Of a stretch of DNA of 36,700 nucleotides, positions 1-6,895 are shown one piece after another. Source of the DNA: Ignavibacteriales bacterium (lineage in GTDB: Bacteria; Bacteroidota; Ignavibacteria; UBA10030). A program made the position numbers and the translations under genes. Location of the stretch: the NCBI GenBank assembly GCA_016193365.1, contig JACPSI010000062.1:1-36700 (forward strand), given 5' to 3'. Every line of letters begins with the position of its first letter. Positions within the stretch are counted from its first letter, which is position 1. Under the pieces are notes generated by a model. The model saw only the letters and a list, made by a program, of their open reading frames with translations. It ran no database searches and was not told the DNA's origin.

Positions 1-400
1 CAGATGTGCGTTTCAGAGCAATGCCTAAGAATGCATCACGTCGTGAGTTTTCATTTGAGCCAAATGAGATACGCCCTAGGAGGTTATAGTCCGTGTAGGT
101 AGTAGCGGGCGATTCTCTAGTAGAAATGAAGCCGCTTTTGAGAATCGCATTTCTTTCGAATCCTGCTCGCATTCCAAGTGTTGCGAATTCATTGCTCGCG
201 ATTTTCATAAGGTCAAAATCTGTGGAAATGCTGAAACTCGTTGTCGCAATAACAGTGGAGAAATCGAGTTGGATACTACGAAAGGAGACCCCCGATGATC
301 GCGAATTGTCAGAGACGCGCTCCTGGCCAGACGAAGTCTGTGCAAAAACAAGGAGCATCCCCCAAAATAAGATTACGTTTTGTACCCGAGGCTTTCGCAT
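1..400 (-). CDS. Secreted, probably outer-membrane barrel-like protein (3' end beyond window)
   Basis: An open frame runs from an ATG at 400 through the left edge, giving 133 residues with no stop. The N-terminus is a clear signal peptide: basic MRKPRVQN, a hydrophobic stretch (VILFWGMLLVFA), then a small-residue cleavage region ending in SSGQ. The mature part alternates polar and hydrophobic residues, is rich in Ser, Thr and Asn, and has segments such as FSTVIATTSFSISTDFDL and YNLLGRISFG. That is what beta-strands of an outer-membrane barrel or surface protein look like. The start lies only 22 bases past the attC-like site at 423-568, in the same orientation as the other cassette genes, so I read it as the first gene of another cassette. 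I do not recognise a family; barrel is an inference from composition. Confidence 0.6.
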   Translation of the reverse strand, partial: MRKPRVQNVILFWGMLLVFAQTSSGQERVSDNSRSSGVSFRSIQLDFSTVIATTSFSISTDFDLMKIASNEFATLGMRAGFERNAILKSGFISTRESPATTYTDYNLLGRISFGSNENSRRDAFLGIALKRTS

Positions 401-422
401 TGTTATTGATGGGTGCAATGAC

Positions 423-568
423 GCATAACGTCTGGCGGCACTACGCAGTGCCTAACAAATGAAGCGCAGAGGAATGGTTGGTCATTGAGTGAGTACTTTT
501 AATATTCTTAACACTGCCTGGTTTTTGTCATTTCAAGCGAACGAACGTCGTAGTGCGGCTTGTTATGT
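423..568 (-). repeat. attC-like recombination site A
   Basis: The ends form an imperfect palindrome: GCATAACGTCTGGCGGCACT at 423-442 (arm continuing to 445) pairs with the arm CGTAGTGCGGCTTGTTATG at 549-567. The outermost bases read GCATAAC and GTTATGT, matching the R'' and R' core sites of integron attC sites. Site B (1393-1544) has nearly the same arms and a related central part (the ATTGAGTGAG/ATTGAATGAG stretch), but flanks a different gene. The site sits 6 bases after the stop of the SDR gene and 22 bases before the next start, which is the normal place in a cassette array. At 146 bp it is at the long end for attC sites. The call rests on pattern only. Confidence 0.7.
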
Positions 569-574
569 GCCGTT

Positions 575-1381
575 TTACATGAGTTGAAACTTTCTCTTGG
601 CTCCAAACTCGAAGAGCCTTGGAAAGAAGAAGTTAAGAATGGGCAGGAACTTTGAATCGTTTCCCACTCTGTATTTGAACTTTGGATTCTTCGATCGAAT
701 GACTTTGGAAACAAGGTGTGCAACAATCTCGGGCGACGGGCCGTGTTCGATGGAATCCGACAGCGCCTTCAAGACTTTAGGACGAATGCTGTCATAGTCA
801 ACGACCTTCTTAGTGGCGGACACAGATGAGTGCTGAAGGTTTGTTCGAAAGAATCCTGGTTCAACCAGCGTCAATTTTATATTGAATGGCTCAAGCTCAA
901 ATCTCAAAGATTTCGTGTAGCCTTCAAGGGCATGCTTTGAAGCGCTATAAAACCCCTGGAAAGGAACACCGATTAAACCTGCGAGTGAACCGATGTTGAT
1001 GATGTGGCCCTGTCGTTGGCGCCGGAACACGGGCAGAATTTCTTTGGTAACTCGAACAGAACCCCAGAAGTTGGTTTCGAGTTGCAATTTTGCTTGTTCA
1101 ATAGACGTTTCCTCAATAGCACCTATAACAGCCATCCCTGCATTGTTGACAAGGACATCAATGGTTGGGGTTTTTGATAACAAACCTTGAATACATTGCT
1201 TGACAGACTCGTCGGAGGTAACGTCAAGTTGAAGCAATTCAAAATCGAGGCGAACGTTGATTTTAGACGGATTCCTACTCGTACCATAGACCTTGTGCCC
1301 CTCTGATACGAGTCTATTCGCAATTGATAAACCGAAACCAGAAGTCGCGCCAGTGACGAATATGATCTTGTTCTGTTTCAT
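575..1381 (-). CDS. Short-chain dehydrogenase/reductase (classical SDR), cassette gene
   Basis: A 268-residue NAD(P)-dependent oxidoreductase of the classical SDR family, of normal length. It has the cofactor-binding TGATSGFG at residues 10-17, NNAG at 79-82, and the catalytic set Ser132, Tyr145 and Lys149 (YSASK). VEPGFFRT follows near 183. Cytosolic: there is no signal peptide. The best start is the ATG at 1381, because the protein then opens with MKQNKIIFVTG, the usual first beta-strand. The open frame extends further upstream only by reading through the attC-like site. It lies alone between two attC-like sites, 11 bases after one and 6 before the other, the layout of a one-gene integron cassette. 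The substrate cannot be read from sequence; resemblance to oxidoreductases acting on retinol-, steroid- or fatty-type substrates is only general. Confidence 0.9.
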   Translation of the reverse strand: MKQNKIIFVTGATSGFGLSIANRLVSEGHKVYGTSRNPSKINVRLDFELLQLDVTSDESVKQCIQGLLSKTPTIDVLVNNAGMAVIGAIEETSIEQAKLQLETNFWGSVRVTKEILPVFRRQRQGHIINIGSLAGLIGVPFQGFYSASKHALEGYTKSLRFELEPFNIKLTLVEPGFFRTNLQHSSVSATKKVVDYDSIRPKVLKALSDSIEHGPSPEIVAHLVSKVIRSKNPKFKYRVGNDSKFLPILNFFFPRLFEFGAKRKFQLM

Positions 1382-1392
1382 AAACCTATTTC

Positions 1393-1544
1393 GGCTAACG
1401 TCTGGCCGCACTACGCAGTGCACAACGAATGGATCCGCCTCTGGCGGAGAAATGATTTGGCATTGAATGAGCACTATAATTTCTTTTCTCTGAATTGACT
1501 TCGCCATATCAAATGAGCGAATGTCGTAGTGCGGCCTGTTATGC
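1393..1544 (-). repeat. attC-like recombination site B
   Basis: The ends are GGCTAACGTCTGGCCGCACT (1393-1412, arm to 1415) and CGTAGTGCGGCCTGTTATGC (1525-1544), inverted copies of each other. The outer 7 bases, GGCTAAC and GTTATGC, look like the simple sites of attC. The middle differs from site A but contains its own inverted segment (CCGCCTCTGGCGG near 1436-1448), as attC sites from different cassettes usually do. It lies 31 bases after the stop of the gene at 1576-1986 and 11 bases before the SDR start. Length is 152 bp. Identification is by structure and by similarity to site A. Confidence 0.7.
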
Positions 1545-1575
1545 GTTCGTGCACGGCGGCGTTTGAGAGGTTCGA

Positions 1576-1986
1576 TCATTGAGCTTGTGGTTGAGGCACC
1601 GGATGCGGTGGCGGTGCCTTTATCCTTAAAGTATAGCTTTCGATCTCTGCATCACCGACCGCAAATGAAAAATGCAGCTCTCCAGGTGCTGGAAGCACAA
1701 AGCCTTCGAATGACATTATTGCGCGAGCCAACAAGGAGCCTTGAAAATCAATGTGTACGGGTCGCTCGAACAGGTTTCTCTCCCCTAAAGTGATTCTCAG
1801 TCGTGCATCCACATTTGCCGGATCATCTTGCAGTCGTTCTAAAACTGCAAGCACCGTTAGTCGAGGAACTATGGCCGGGAGCCCTGCAGGAGAAAACTCT
1901 TCATAGATGTTAAACACAGAGATATGATTTGTTTGAGCATCCCGCACAACCGCGTCTGCACAGAGCAACAATTTTGGTGTTATCAT
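1576..1986 (-). CDS. DUF6941-like small protein, third gene of the cassette trio
   Basis: A 136-residue protein read from the ATG at 1986, 4 bases after the stop of the gene before it. An upstream in-frame ATG at 2079 exists but would overlap that gene by 89 bases, so I prefer 1986. It opens MITPKLLLCADAVVRDAQTN and continues with ISVFNIYEEFSPAGLPAIVPRL. This pattern of 'what we know about the subject, default behaviour' small beta-rich proteins is what I associate with DUF6941, but that is recollection, not a search. The C-terminus is a Pro/Gln-rich tail. There is no signal peptide. Its role is unknown. It shares one tightly spaced unit with the two genes at 1991-2916, and the unit ends at attC-like site B. 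Confidence 0.65.
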   Translation of the reverse strand: MITPKLLLCADAVVRDAQTNHISVFNIYEEFSPAGLPAIVPRLTVLAVLERLQDDPANVDARLRITLGERNLFERPVHIDFQGSLLARAIMSFEGFVLPAPGELHFSFAVGDAEIESYTLRIKAPPPHPVPQPQAQ

Positions 1987-1990
1987 AAGT

Positions 1991-2419
1991 TTATGCGTTA
2001 GTGAGATCAACGTTAGAAGTGCCAGAATCGGAACGACCGGGTTCCGTTGGATTATGCGAATAGCCTGGGAAGAGAACATTTTTAGTGTTTATGTGACGCC
2101 GCAAATGATGTCGCCAAATATCGGCAGCCCATTCAAGAGTGCCGAGTTCAATTGTTTGAATTCCTTCACGCGTTTCAGAATAGTCCTTAAAGGTTAGCGC
2201 AATCAGTAGGGCATAAGCTGATACAATAAGTGGAATTGGTTTTTCATCAGCCTGCAGAAGCTCATTGAGAGAGCCAACAATGTCCTGAGTTGTGTGATGA
2301 TCAGCAATCGTTTTGGTTGATTCATCACCTGCGAATCGGCGAACGAGAAACTCGGGTGTATTTGCAATTGCATAAGCTTCGATGAGTCTTGATAGAGCGG
2401 AGTTTGGGATGTCGATCAT
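1991..2419 (-). CDS. Hypothetical protein, second gene of the cassette trio
   Basis: A 142-residue protein of no family I recognise. The first 115 residues look mostly helical (SALSRLIEAYAIANTPEFLV, then SLNELLQADEKPIPLIVSAY), and the last 30 are polar and probably disordered. It has no signal peptide and no clear membrane helix, although PIPLIVSAYALLIALTF (about 62-78) is hydrophobic. Its ATG at 2419 overlaps the stop of the preceding gene as ATGA, so the two are probably translationally coupled. The next gene starts 4 bases after its stop. Being locked between an NlpC-like hydrolase and a DUF6941-like protein suggests the three act together, perhaps as enzyme with partner or immunity proteins; this is inference. 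Confidence 0.65.
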   Translation of the reverse strand: MIDIPNSALSRLIEAYAIANTPEFLVRRFAGDESTKTIADHHTTQDIVGSLNELLQADEKPIPLIVSAYALLIALTFKDYSETREGIQTIELGTLEWAADIWRHHLRRHINTKNVLFPGYSHNPTEPGRSDSGTSNVDLTNA

Positions 2420-2916
2420 GTCGTTATCCTATAGTATTTCGCGAGACTGAAGTTGTAGTCGCACTCGTTAGCTAGATGCAGGATCTCATGGTATTTCCCC
2501 CATTTGCTAACAACCAAGGGGATTCGGAGAGGATCAATTCGCGGCGTCGAAACAACTATGCCAGAGTGTTCAATGTCGCCGTCTCTTCCGTAATAAAGTA
2601 TGATGTCTCCTGGTAGTACTTGGTCTGGTGGTATTTCCTTGTATGCGTCATCTTGAAGAATGAGATTTAAGGCTGAGCTATCGTAGATCCCTGAACGTCT
2701 ACATGCAAATGTCAACCCATGGCAGTTGTACATGGGCGTTGCTTGAGATCGGATTTCTATCCTGCCGGAATACCTGCGTTCGTAATTATGGAATTGATTG
2801 CGCTCGAATTTAGAAATCTCGGTTACCTGGTAATTGTCGATTGGATTTCCGAGCTTTGTTTCGAGAGCAGGGCCCTTTCTTGAGGGAGGTGGATTTGGTG
2901 TTAGCAGTACTGCCAT
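2416..2916 (-). CDS. NlpC/P60- or CHAP-like cysteine hydrolase
   Basis: A 166-residue protein. YNCHGLTFAC at 63-72 places a probable nucleophile Cys65 at the start of a helix. LPGDIILYYGRDGDIEHSGI (101-120) carries the GD-I and H-G signatures of the papain-like NlpC/CHAP fold, with His117 as the likely base. A third polar residue could come from the SKWGKYHEI stretch (137-145). Family members hydrolyse peptide or amide bonds, often in cell-wall peptides, but intracellular versions occur in conflict systems. There is no signal peptide, so a cytosolic role or a non-Sec export route is implied. It is first in a three-gene unit (4-base overlap with the next gene). A GGGGA ribosome-binding site sits 4 bases ahead of the ATG. 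Confidence 0.7.
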   Translation of the reverse strand: MAVLLTPNPPPSRKGPALETKLGNPIDNYQVTEISKFERNQFHNYERRYSGRIEIRSQATPMYNCHGLTFACRRSGIYDSSALNLILQDDAYKEIPPDQVLPGDIILYYGRDGDIEHSGIVVSTPRIDPLRIPLVVSKWGKYHEILHLANECDYNFSLAKYYRITT

Positions 2917-3177
2917 AGATTCCCCGTCAATAATTGATGTTCAAGTAATCGATTTGATGTCTTGCCCGCCGCCGTGCATGACGCATAGCTCGTGGAATGT
3001 TAAAACCCAAAGATTCTCGTAAACGTAGCGAAATTTCGAGGAAAAAGGAAGGTTGGCCGCTTGGGCGCCACGATCGCCAATCACCCGGCAGCGGCTTGTT
3101 TCCGTGCTGGAAATTGGGGGACGTAAGAGATTACGCAGCGGCGCCCGGCTTCGCTTATCCGTTTTCGCAAAAACGCC
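2917..3177. other. Intergenic gap with imperfect inverted repeat
   Basis: No credible gene in any frame. GGCCGCTTGGGCGCC at 3056-3070 and GGCGCCCGGCTTCGC at 3139-3153 form an imperfect inverted pair about 70 bases apart. This is where the right end of the cassette region should lie, so the pair could be a decayed recombination site, but it lacks the GTTATGC-type ends seen in sites A and B. A short hairpin (CGTTTT/AAAACG) follows the HEAT gene at 3162-3177 without a T-run. Confidence 0.3.
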
Positions 3178-3978
3178 TCAAGTATAGGTGAGCGCTTCTT
3201 CTGCTTCTTTCCTGACGACATAGGCCCGATCCCACTCGAAGTTCTCGTCTTTCCCCAAAATAAGAAGACACGTGGACCTCAGCTTCCTTCGCTCATCCGT
3301 GGACAGATGATCGTATTTTGCAAATTTCCCCAGACTGCGCACAGCTTTGGATCTGATTCCGGGGTTCGGGTCGGCAAGATTCTTTTGTAATGTTTCAACA
3401 CAAAGACGACGTTCTTGCTCTGGAAGCCGCGCGGGCGGAATGGACTCCGCAAACTTTCCAAGTGCACGCGTCGCGGTGTCCCGGAGTTCCAAAGACGGAG
3501 ACTGGGAGGCTTCGAGCGCCAGAGATAAGGCTGCTGCGATCTCTGGAGATTTTATTTTGCCTAACGCATAAAGAATGAATGAGCGACGGGCAGGATCTTT
3601 TGAGGACTCGTATTCCAATATGAGCGATTTGATGGCATCAGCCCCAATACGGCCCAGCGCGTGGGCAACCGCCATTTGTGCTTTCAGGTCGCCCGCATCC
3701 AGTTTTTGTACCAGAAGAGGAATAACCGACGTCCCAAACTGTGCGACGATGGAAATCGCCTCGTCAACCAAAGAAACGAGATCGGGTTCGTCGAGTGGGT
3801 CAATGTAGAAAAGGGCGGACAGCATCTCCAAAAGAGATTCCCTTTCTGTTGAAGTAGCCTGTGAAATTTCTTTTTTCACGAGCTCCAGCCCCTGCCGTAT
3901 TTCTTCCGGCCTTGTACTTGCTAAAAGCTTTTTGAGAGATTCCAGGGATTTTTTTGCCATGTTTGACTCGCTTTTCAT
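3178..3978 (-). CDS. HEAT-repeat protein
   Basis: A 266-residue all-helical protein built from HEAT-like repeats, for example LVQKLDAGDLKAQMAVAHAL with GRIG, then the DPARRSFILYALGKI, SLELRDTATRALGKF and PNPGIRSKAVRSLGKF units. Each has the usual Asp/Pro turn and the ALG-I/F second helix. Such proteins are scaffolds for protein-protein contacts, and no enzyme motif is visible. There is no signal peptide; the N-terminus is Lys-rich. I chose the ATG at 3978 because AGAGGA lies just before it and it overlaps the stop of a short upstream frame as ATGA. A TTG at 4005 and an ATG at 3960 are alternatives. It is not obviously tied to the ccm operon, which is closed by its own terminator at 4338-4369. 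Confidence 0.8.
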   Translation of the reverse strand: MKSESNMAKKSLESLKKLLASTRPEEIRQGLELVKKEISQATSTERESLLEMLSALFYIDPLDEPDLVSLVDEAISIVAQFGTSVIPLLVQKLDAGDLKAQMAVAHALGRIGADAIKSLILEYESSKDPARRSFILYALGKIKSPEIAAALSLALEASQSPSLELRDTATRALGKFAESIPPARLPEQERRLCVETLQKNLADPNPGIRSKAVRSLGKFAKYDHLSTDERRKLRSTCLLILGKDENFEWDRAYVVRKEAEEALTYT

Positions 3979-4106
3979 TCCTCTTTTAGTCTTTCCCTTT
4001 GCCAAAATGACGAACGAATGCGGATGGAAAGTCCCGTGAAGGCAATAATGAGCTTGCTGCGAATAGACAGCCAGGGGAATATCTTGTTCAGATCGTGCTT
4101 GGACAC
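3975..4106 (-). pseudogene. Remnant of a sensor-kinase N-terminus
   Basis: A minus-strand frame from a GTG at 4106 reads MSKHDLNKIFPWLSIRSKLI, then IAFTGLSI, before a stop at 3975. The phrase SIRSKLIIAFTGLSI is typical of the first cytoplasmic/transmembrane junction of HAMP-containing histidine kinases. AAAGG sits about 8 bases ahead of the GTG. After GLSI the expected rest of the transmembrane helix is missing and the frame ends in a charged tail (RIRSSFWQRERLKEE). The frame stays open upstream to 4262. I read it as the 5' scrap of a kinase gene whose body was deleted when the HEAT gene was joined on. A real 43-residue peptide is possible, because its stop overlaps the HEAT start. The remaining gap up to 4337 shows nothing else. 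Confidence 0.4.
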
Positions 4107-4337
4107 CAATCGAACCTTTCGGATTGGACGATGAAAAGCTATTGCTGCAACGTTCGTGCCAATTTGACCGATCTGAGAGCCGGACAGTGCATGATAAACG
4201 CCTAAATACAGAGGAAATTGTCGGATTTTAGGAAGGGATATTCCAAGGATGGGTGGAAGTTCTTATTTGTAGTAACTTCCGTTATTGTCTTGTCACAAGT
4301 GAGAAAATGCCATTTCATTCGTCCATGTGTTCGCCAG

Positions 4338-4369
4338 AAAAAAAAAGTCCCGACCCTTCGGCCGGGACT
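4338..4369 (-). terminator. Rho-independent terminator of the ccm operon
   Basis: On the minus strand AGTCCCGGCC, loop GAAG, GGTCGGGACT form a 10-bp stem with one mismatch, followed by nine T residues. It begins 25 bases after the ccmF stop, in the right orientation to end the long minus-strand transcript. Confidence 0.9.
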
Positions 4370-4394
4370 CTTTTGCAATCCAATGTGCGAAATT

Positions 4395-6734
4395 TTAAGT
4401 CTGGCTCTTTATCCTCGCTTCGGCAACACGCCTGAATATCGTTAAGAGAAATCCCACCACCAACGTCACCGTGCCCACCCACACAAGGTTAATGTAGGGC
4501 TTGATGCTCGCTTCGATAACAAGTGTTTCGCCTTTCGGTTTGACATTCGGGTCGTTCGACGTTTTCACCGTTATTTCGATTTTTGATTTGTCTTTATCTT
4601 CCCTGTCGGGTATAAGTTTGGCAATCCTGAACTCAAACGTCCTTTTATCCTGTGCAACATAGTTTGACGGCGGATACTCAAACTCGCCTTTGTCTCCTTT
4701 CATCTGGAGGACGAGTTTCTTTTTTCGAGCACCTTCCGAAACCTGCATCGTCGCGTCGATGGAGAACGCCCTGCTCTCGGCCATCGCGGCCTTCTGTTCA
4801 TTGCTAAACAGGTAATCCAGAAATGATACTTTCAATCCCGCAACCTCGGCCTCCTCCCCTTTCTGTAACGTGAGAGTTTGTTCGCTGCCCGAGCTGGCTT
4901 CCTCGAGCGATAAAGGGGCTACGTAGAAATCCTTGTTGATAAAATTGATAAGGTCCGGGTGGCGCATGATGCCCTTGGTAAACTCGCTGTAATACATTGT
5001 CGGGGCAACTGTCCGTCGCATGCCGCCTTTTTCTACATCGATGGCAAAAGCGTATCGGTCTTCCACCGGATGATATCCGACGTAGGTCATGGTGTAGCCC
5101 AGTGCGTCGACGGGTTTCCCGCGCTCCAGTGCAACCGTTTTCTTCTCGTCGTATCGTTCTGAAGTCACAAAACCCAAACACATGATGGCGATCCCGATGT
5201 GCGCGATGGATCCTCCGACGAATTTCGGGTTTCCCATGTAGATGTCGTAACCGACCTGAAGGTTCGCAAAGAGCGAAAACGCGGAACAGAAAACAAACAA
5301 AAGGATAAAGAAGTTCTGATAACCAAGAAGGAGGACAATTCCCGATGCGACGACGGCCAGAACCAGTGCAGGAGCCATCTTCTTGAGGATTGACCTCGTG
5401 GTGGAGCTTTTCCACCAAAGCAGCTGGCCAATGCCGGAAAGAAACGTGATCGCAATGCCAAGTGGCAAATTCGTTTTTACGTAATAGGCGATGTCCATCG
5501 CGGATGCTTTACCCTTGGCAATCGTCGTAATGATGGGCGACGATGTGCCGACAACAACGAAGATCGCAACAAAGGTGAGAGCCGAGGCGCCAAGAAACAA
5601 AGCAAATTCCCGCGACACGATGGAATGTTGGACCGGAATTTTTGGCATTTCCCGCATCCGCGCAAAGAGCAGGCCAAATCCAATAACTGCAAAAACGGTG
5701 ATGAAAATAAGCAGCAGCCAGTAGACCCACATGCCTGGATCAACGAAAGAATGGACCGAGGTTTCGCCCAGGATCCCGCTGCGCGTAAGAAAGGTACTGT
5801 AGAGGACCATGATAAACGTCAGCAAACTCAAGACAAAATTCGTCCTCACAAACGCGCCGCTCTGGCGTTGAGTGAGAGCGGTATGAATCGAAGCGACGCA
5901 GATGAGCCACGGGACGAGCGACGAATTCTCTACGGGATCCCACCCCCAGAACCCGCCCCAGCCCAGCGTCTCATACGCCCAGTATCCGCCGAGAATGATA
6001 CCGGTTCCGAGAATCATCGCGCCAAACACCGACCACGGTGTCGCGACACGAATCCATGAATGATAGTCGCGCTTCAGAAGAGCTCCTACCGCAAGCGCGT
6101 ACGGCACTGCCATCGACGAAAAACCTATGAAAAGAACCTGAGGATGAATGACCATCCAGTAATTCTGCAGAAGGGGGTTCAGTCCTTTTCCTTCAACAGG
6201 AAATCTCGCCCAAATACTCTTTGCCGCATCAAGAACGACGTAGTTGCTGATTCCCGCCGGTATCGGACCCGTCTGAACGAGGTCGTTCGGAAAAGTGTCC
6301 CAGATATATGCAAAGGGATTCTTGAAGATCAGCATGGTCATGAGGAACGTCAGGATGAGCGAATACACTGCCATCACCTCGGGCTCATAGTTTTTTCTCG
6401 AGCTATACTGCAGCAGAAAAACGCCGATAATGGAGGTATACAACGCCCACAACATGAAGCTTCCTTCCTGGCCGGCGTAAAAAGTGGAAATGAGAAGCGA
6501 GAGCGAAAGGTCTGTGGAGCTGTAATTCCAGACGTACGTGTACTGGAACTGGTGGGTGAGAATCAGGTACAACATGATAACGCACGCTGCCATCTGAGAA
6601 AGGACTGCCGCGTGAAAGCTGAACCTTCCAAACAGGATATCTTGCTGTTTTTGATTCCGATGGGCGCGGTAATAGAAAAACACCGCCGCAATCGCCGACA
6701 AGAATCCTATTTTGATAATAATGCTACCGATCAT
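4395..6734 (-). CDS. ccmF: Cytochrome c heme lyase subunit CcmF
   Basis: CcmF is the membrane protein of cytochrome c maturation System I that takes heme from CcmE and attaches it to the CxxCH motif of apocytochromes. This copy has 779 residues and many membrane helices. The tryptophan-rich heme-handling WWD segment is at about 249-271 (GGYWAYETLGWGGFWGWDPV). The conserved GLNPLLQNYWMVIHPQVLF is at 184-202 with its heme-ligand-type His, and TFLTRSGILGETSVHSF follows. It is longer than the roughly 650 residues usual in proteobacteria; the extra length is in the periplasmic C-terminal part (about 540-740), before a last helix. It is the final gene of the operon, 25 bases before the terminator. 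A MITE-like element and an 8-1-8 palindrome separate it from ccmE. Confidence 0.97.
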   Translation of the reverse strand: MIGSIIIKIGFLSAIAAVFFYYRAHRNQKQQDILFGRFSFHAAVLSQMAACVIMLYLILTHQFQYTYVWNYSSTDLSLSLLISTFYAGQEGSFMLWALYTSIIGVFLLQYSSRKNYEPEVMAVYSLILTFLMTMLIFKNPFAYIWDTFPNDLVQTGPIPAGISNYVVLDAAKSIWARFPVEGKGLNPLLQNYWMVIHPQVLFIGFSSMAVPYALAVGALLKRDYHSWIRVATPWSVFGAMILGTGIILGGYWAYETLGWGGFWGWDPVENSSLVPWLICVASIHTALTQRQSGAFVRTNFVLSLLTFIMVLYSTFLTRSGILGETSVHSFVDPGMWVYWLLLIFITVFAVIGFGLLFARMREMPKIPVQHSIVSREFALFLGASALTFVAIFVVVGTSSPIITTIAKGKASAMDIAYYVKTNLPLGIAITFLSGIGQLLWWKSSTTRSILKKMAPALVLAVVASGIVLLLGYQNFFILLFVFCSAFSLFANLQVGYDIYMGNPKFVGGSIAHIGIAIMCLGFVTSERYDEKKTVALERGKPVDALGYTMTYVGYHPVEDRYAFAIDVEKGGMRRTVAPTMYYSEFTKGIMRHPDLINFINKDFYVAPLSLEEASSGSEQTLTLQKGEEAEVAGLKVSFLDYLFSNEQKAAMAESRAFSIDATMQVSEGARKKKLVLQMKGDKGEFEYPPSNYVAQDKRTFEFRIAKLIPDREDKDKSKIEITVKTSNDPNVKPKGETLVIEASIKPYINLVWVGTVTLVVGFLLTIFRRVAEARIKSQT

Positions 6735-6742
6735 GAGCGAGG

Positions 6743-6759
6743 TAACCTTGTCAAGGTTA
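6743..6759. promoter_or_regulatory. 8-1-8 palindrome over the ccmF ribosome-binding region
   Basis: TAACCTTG-T-CAAGGTTA is a perfect 8-1-8 palindrome, 8 bases ahead of the ccmF ATG. On the minus strand its right arm supplies the AAGG that best fits as ccmF ribosome-binding site. It could be an operator or an RNA hairpin that limits access to that site; neither is shown by sequence alone. Confidence 0.35.
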
Positions 6760-6766
6760 ACAGTAT

Positions 6767-6884
6767 AGGCTGTCCAAAAAGTACTATTGACCAGAGTACT
6801 GTCGCCGGGAGATATGGAAAACCGACGATTTCTTGAAACTCAACCCGGTCGAGACATCGTCTCGACCTACATTTTGGACAGCCT
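6767..6884. mobile_element. MITE-like element with 13-bp terminal inverted repeats
   Basis: AGGCTGTCCAAAA (6767-6779) and TTTTGGACAGCCT (6872-6884) are perfect 13-bp inverted repeats bounding 118 bp with no ORF of its own. Inside is a perfect 9-bp hairpin (GGTCGAGAC, ATC, GTCTCGACC; 6847-6867). Small size, perfect terminal repeats and no coding capacity fit a miniature inverted-repeat transposable element mobilised in trans. No clear target duplication was found. It fills the only large gap in the ccm operon. Confidence 0.6.
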
Positions 6885-6895
6885 TCTACTGAAAA

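Noticed and set aside
126-428. 100-residue plus-strand ORF near the left edge
   Set aside because: It is the antisense shadow of the partial secreted protein at 1-400, which has a signal peptide and natural composition.
423-1544. Sites A and B as transcription terminators
   Set aside because: The arms are about 100 bases apart with no T-run, and both outer ends match attC core sites.
6060-6836. 258-residue plus-strand ORF opposite ccmF
   Set aside because: Antisense to the conserved WWD-containing ccmF gene and rich in His/Arg/Asn runs unlike any family.
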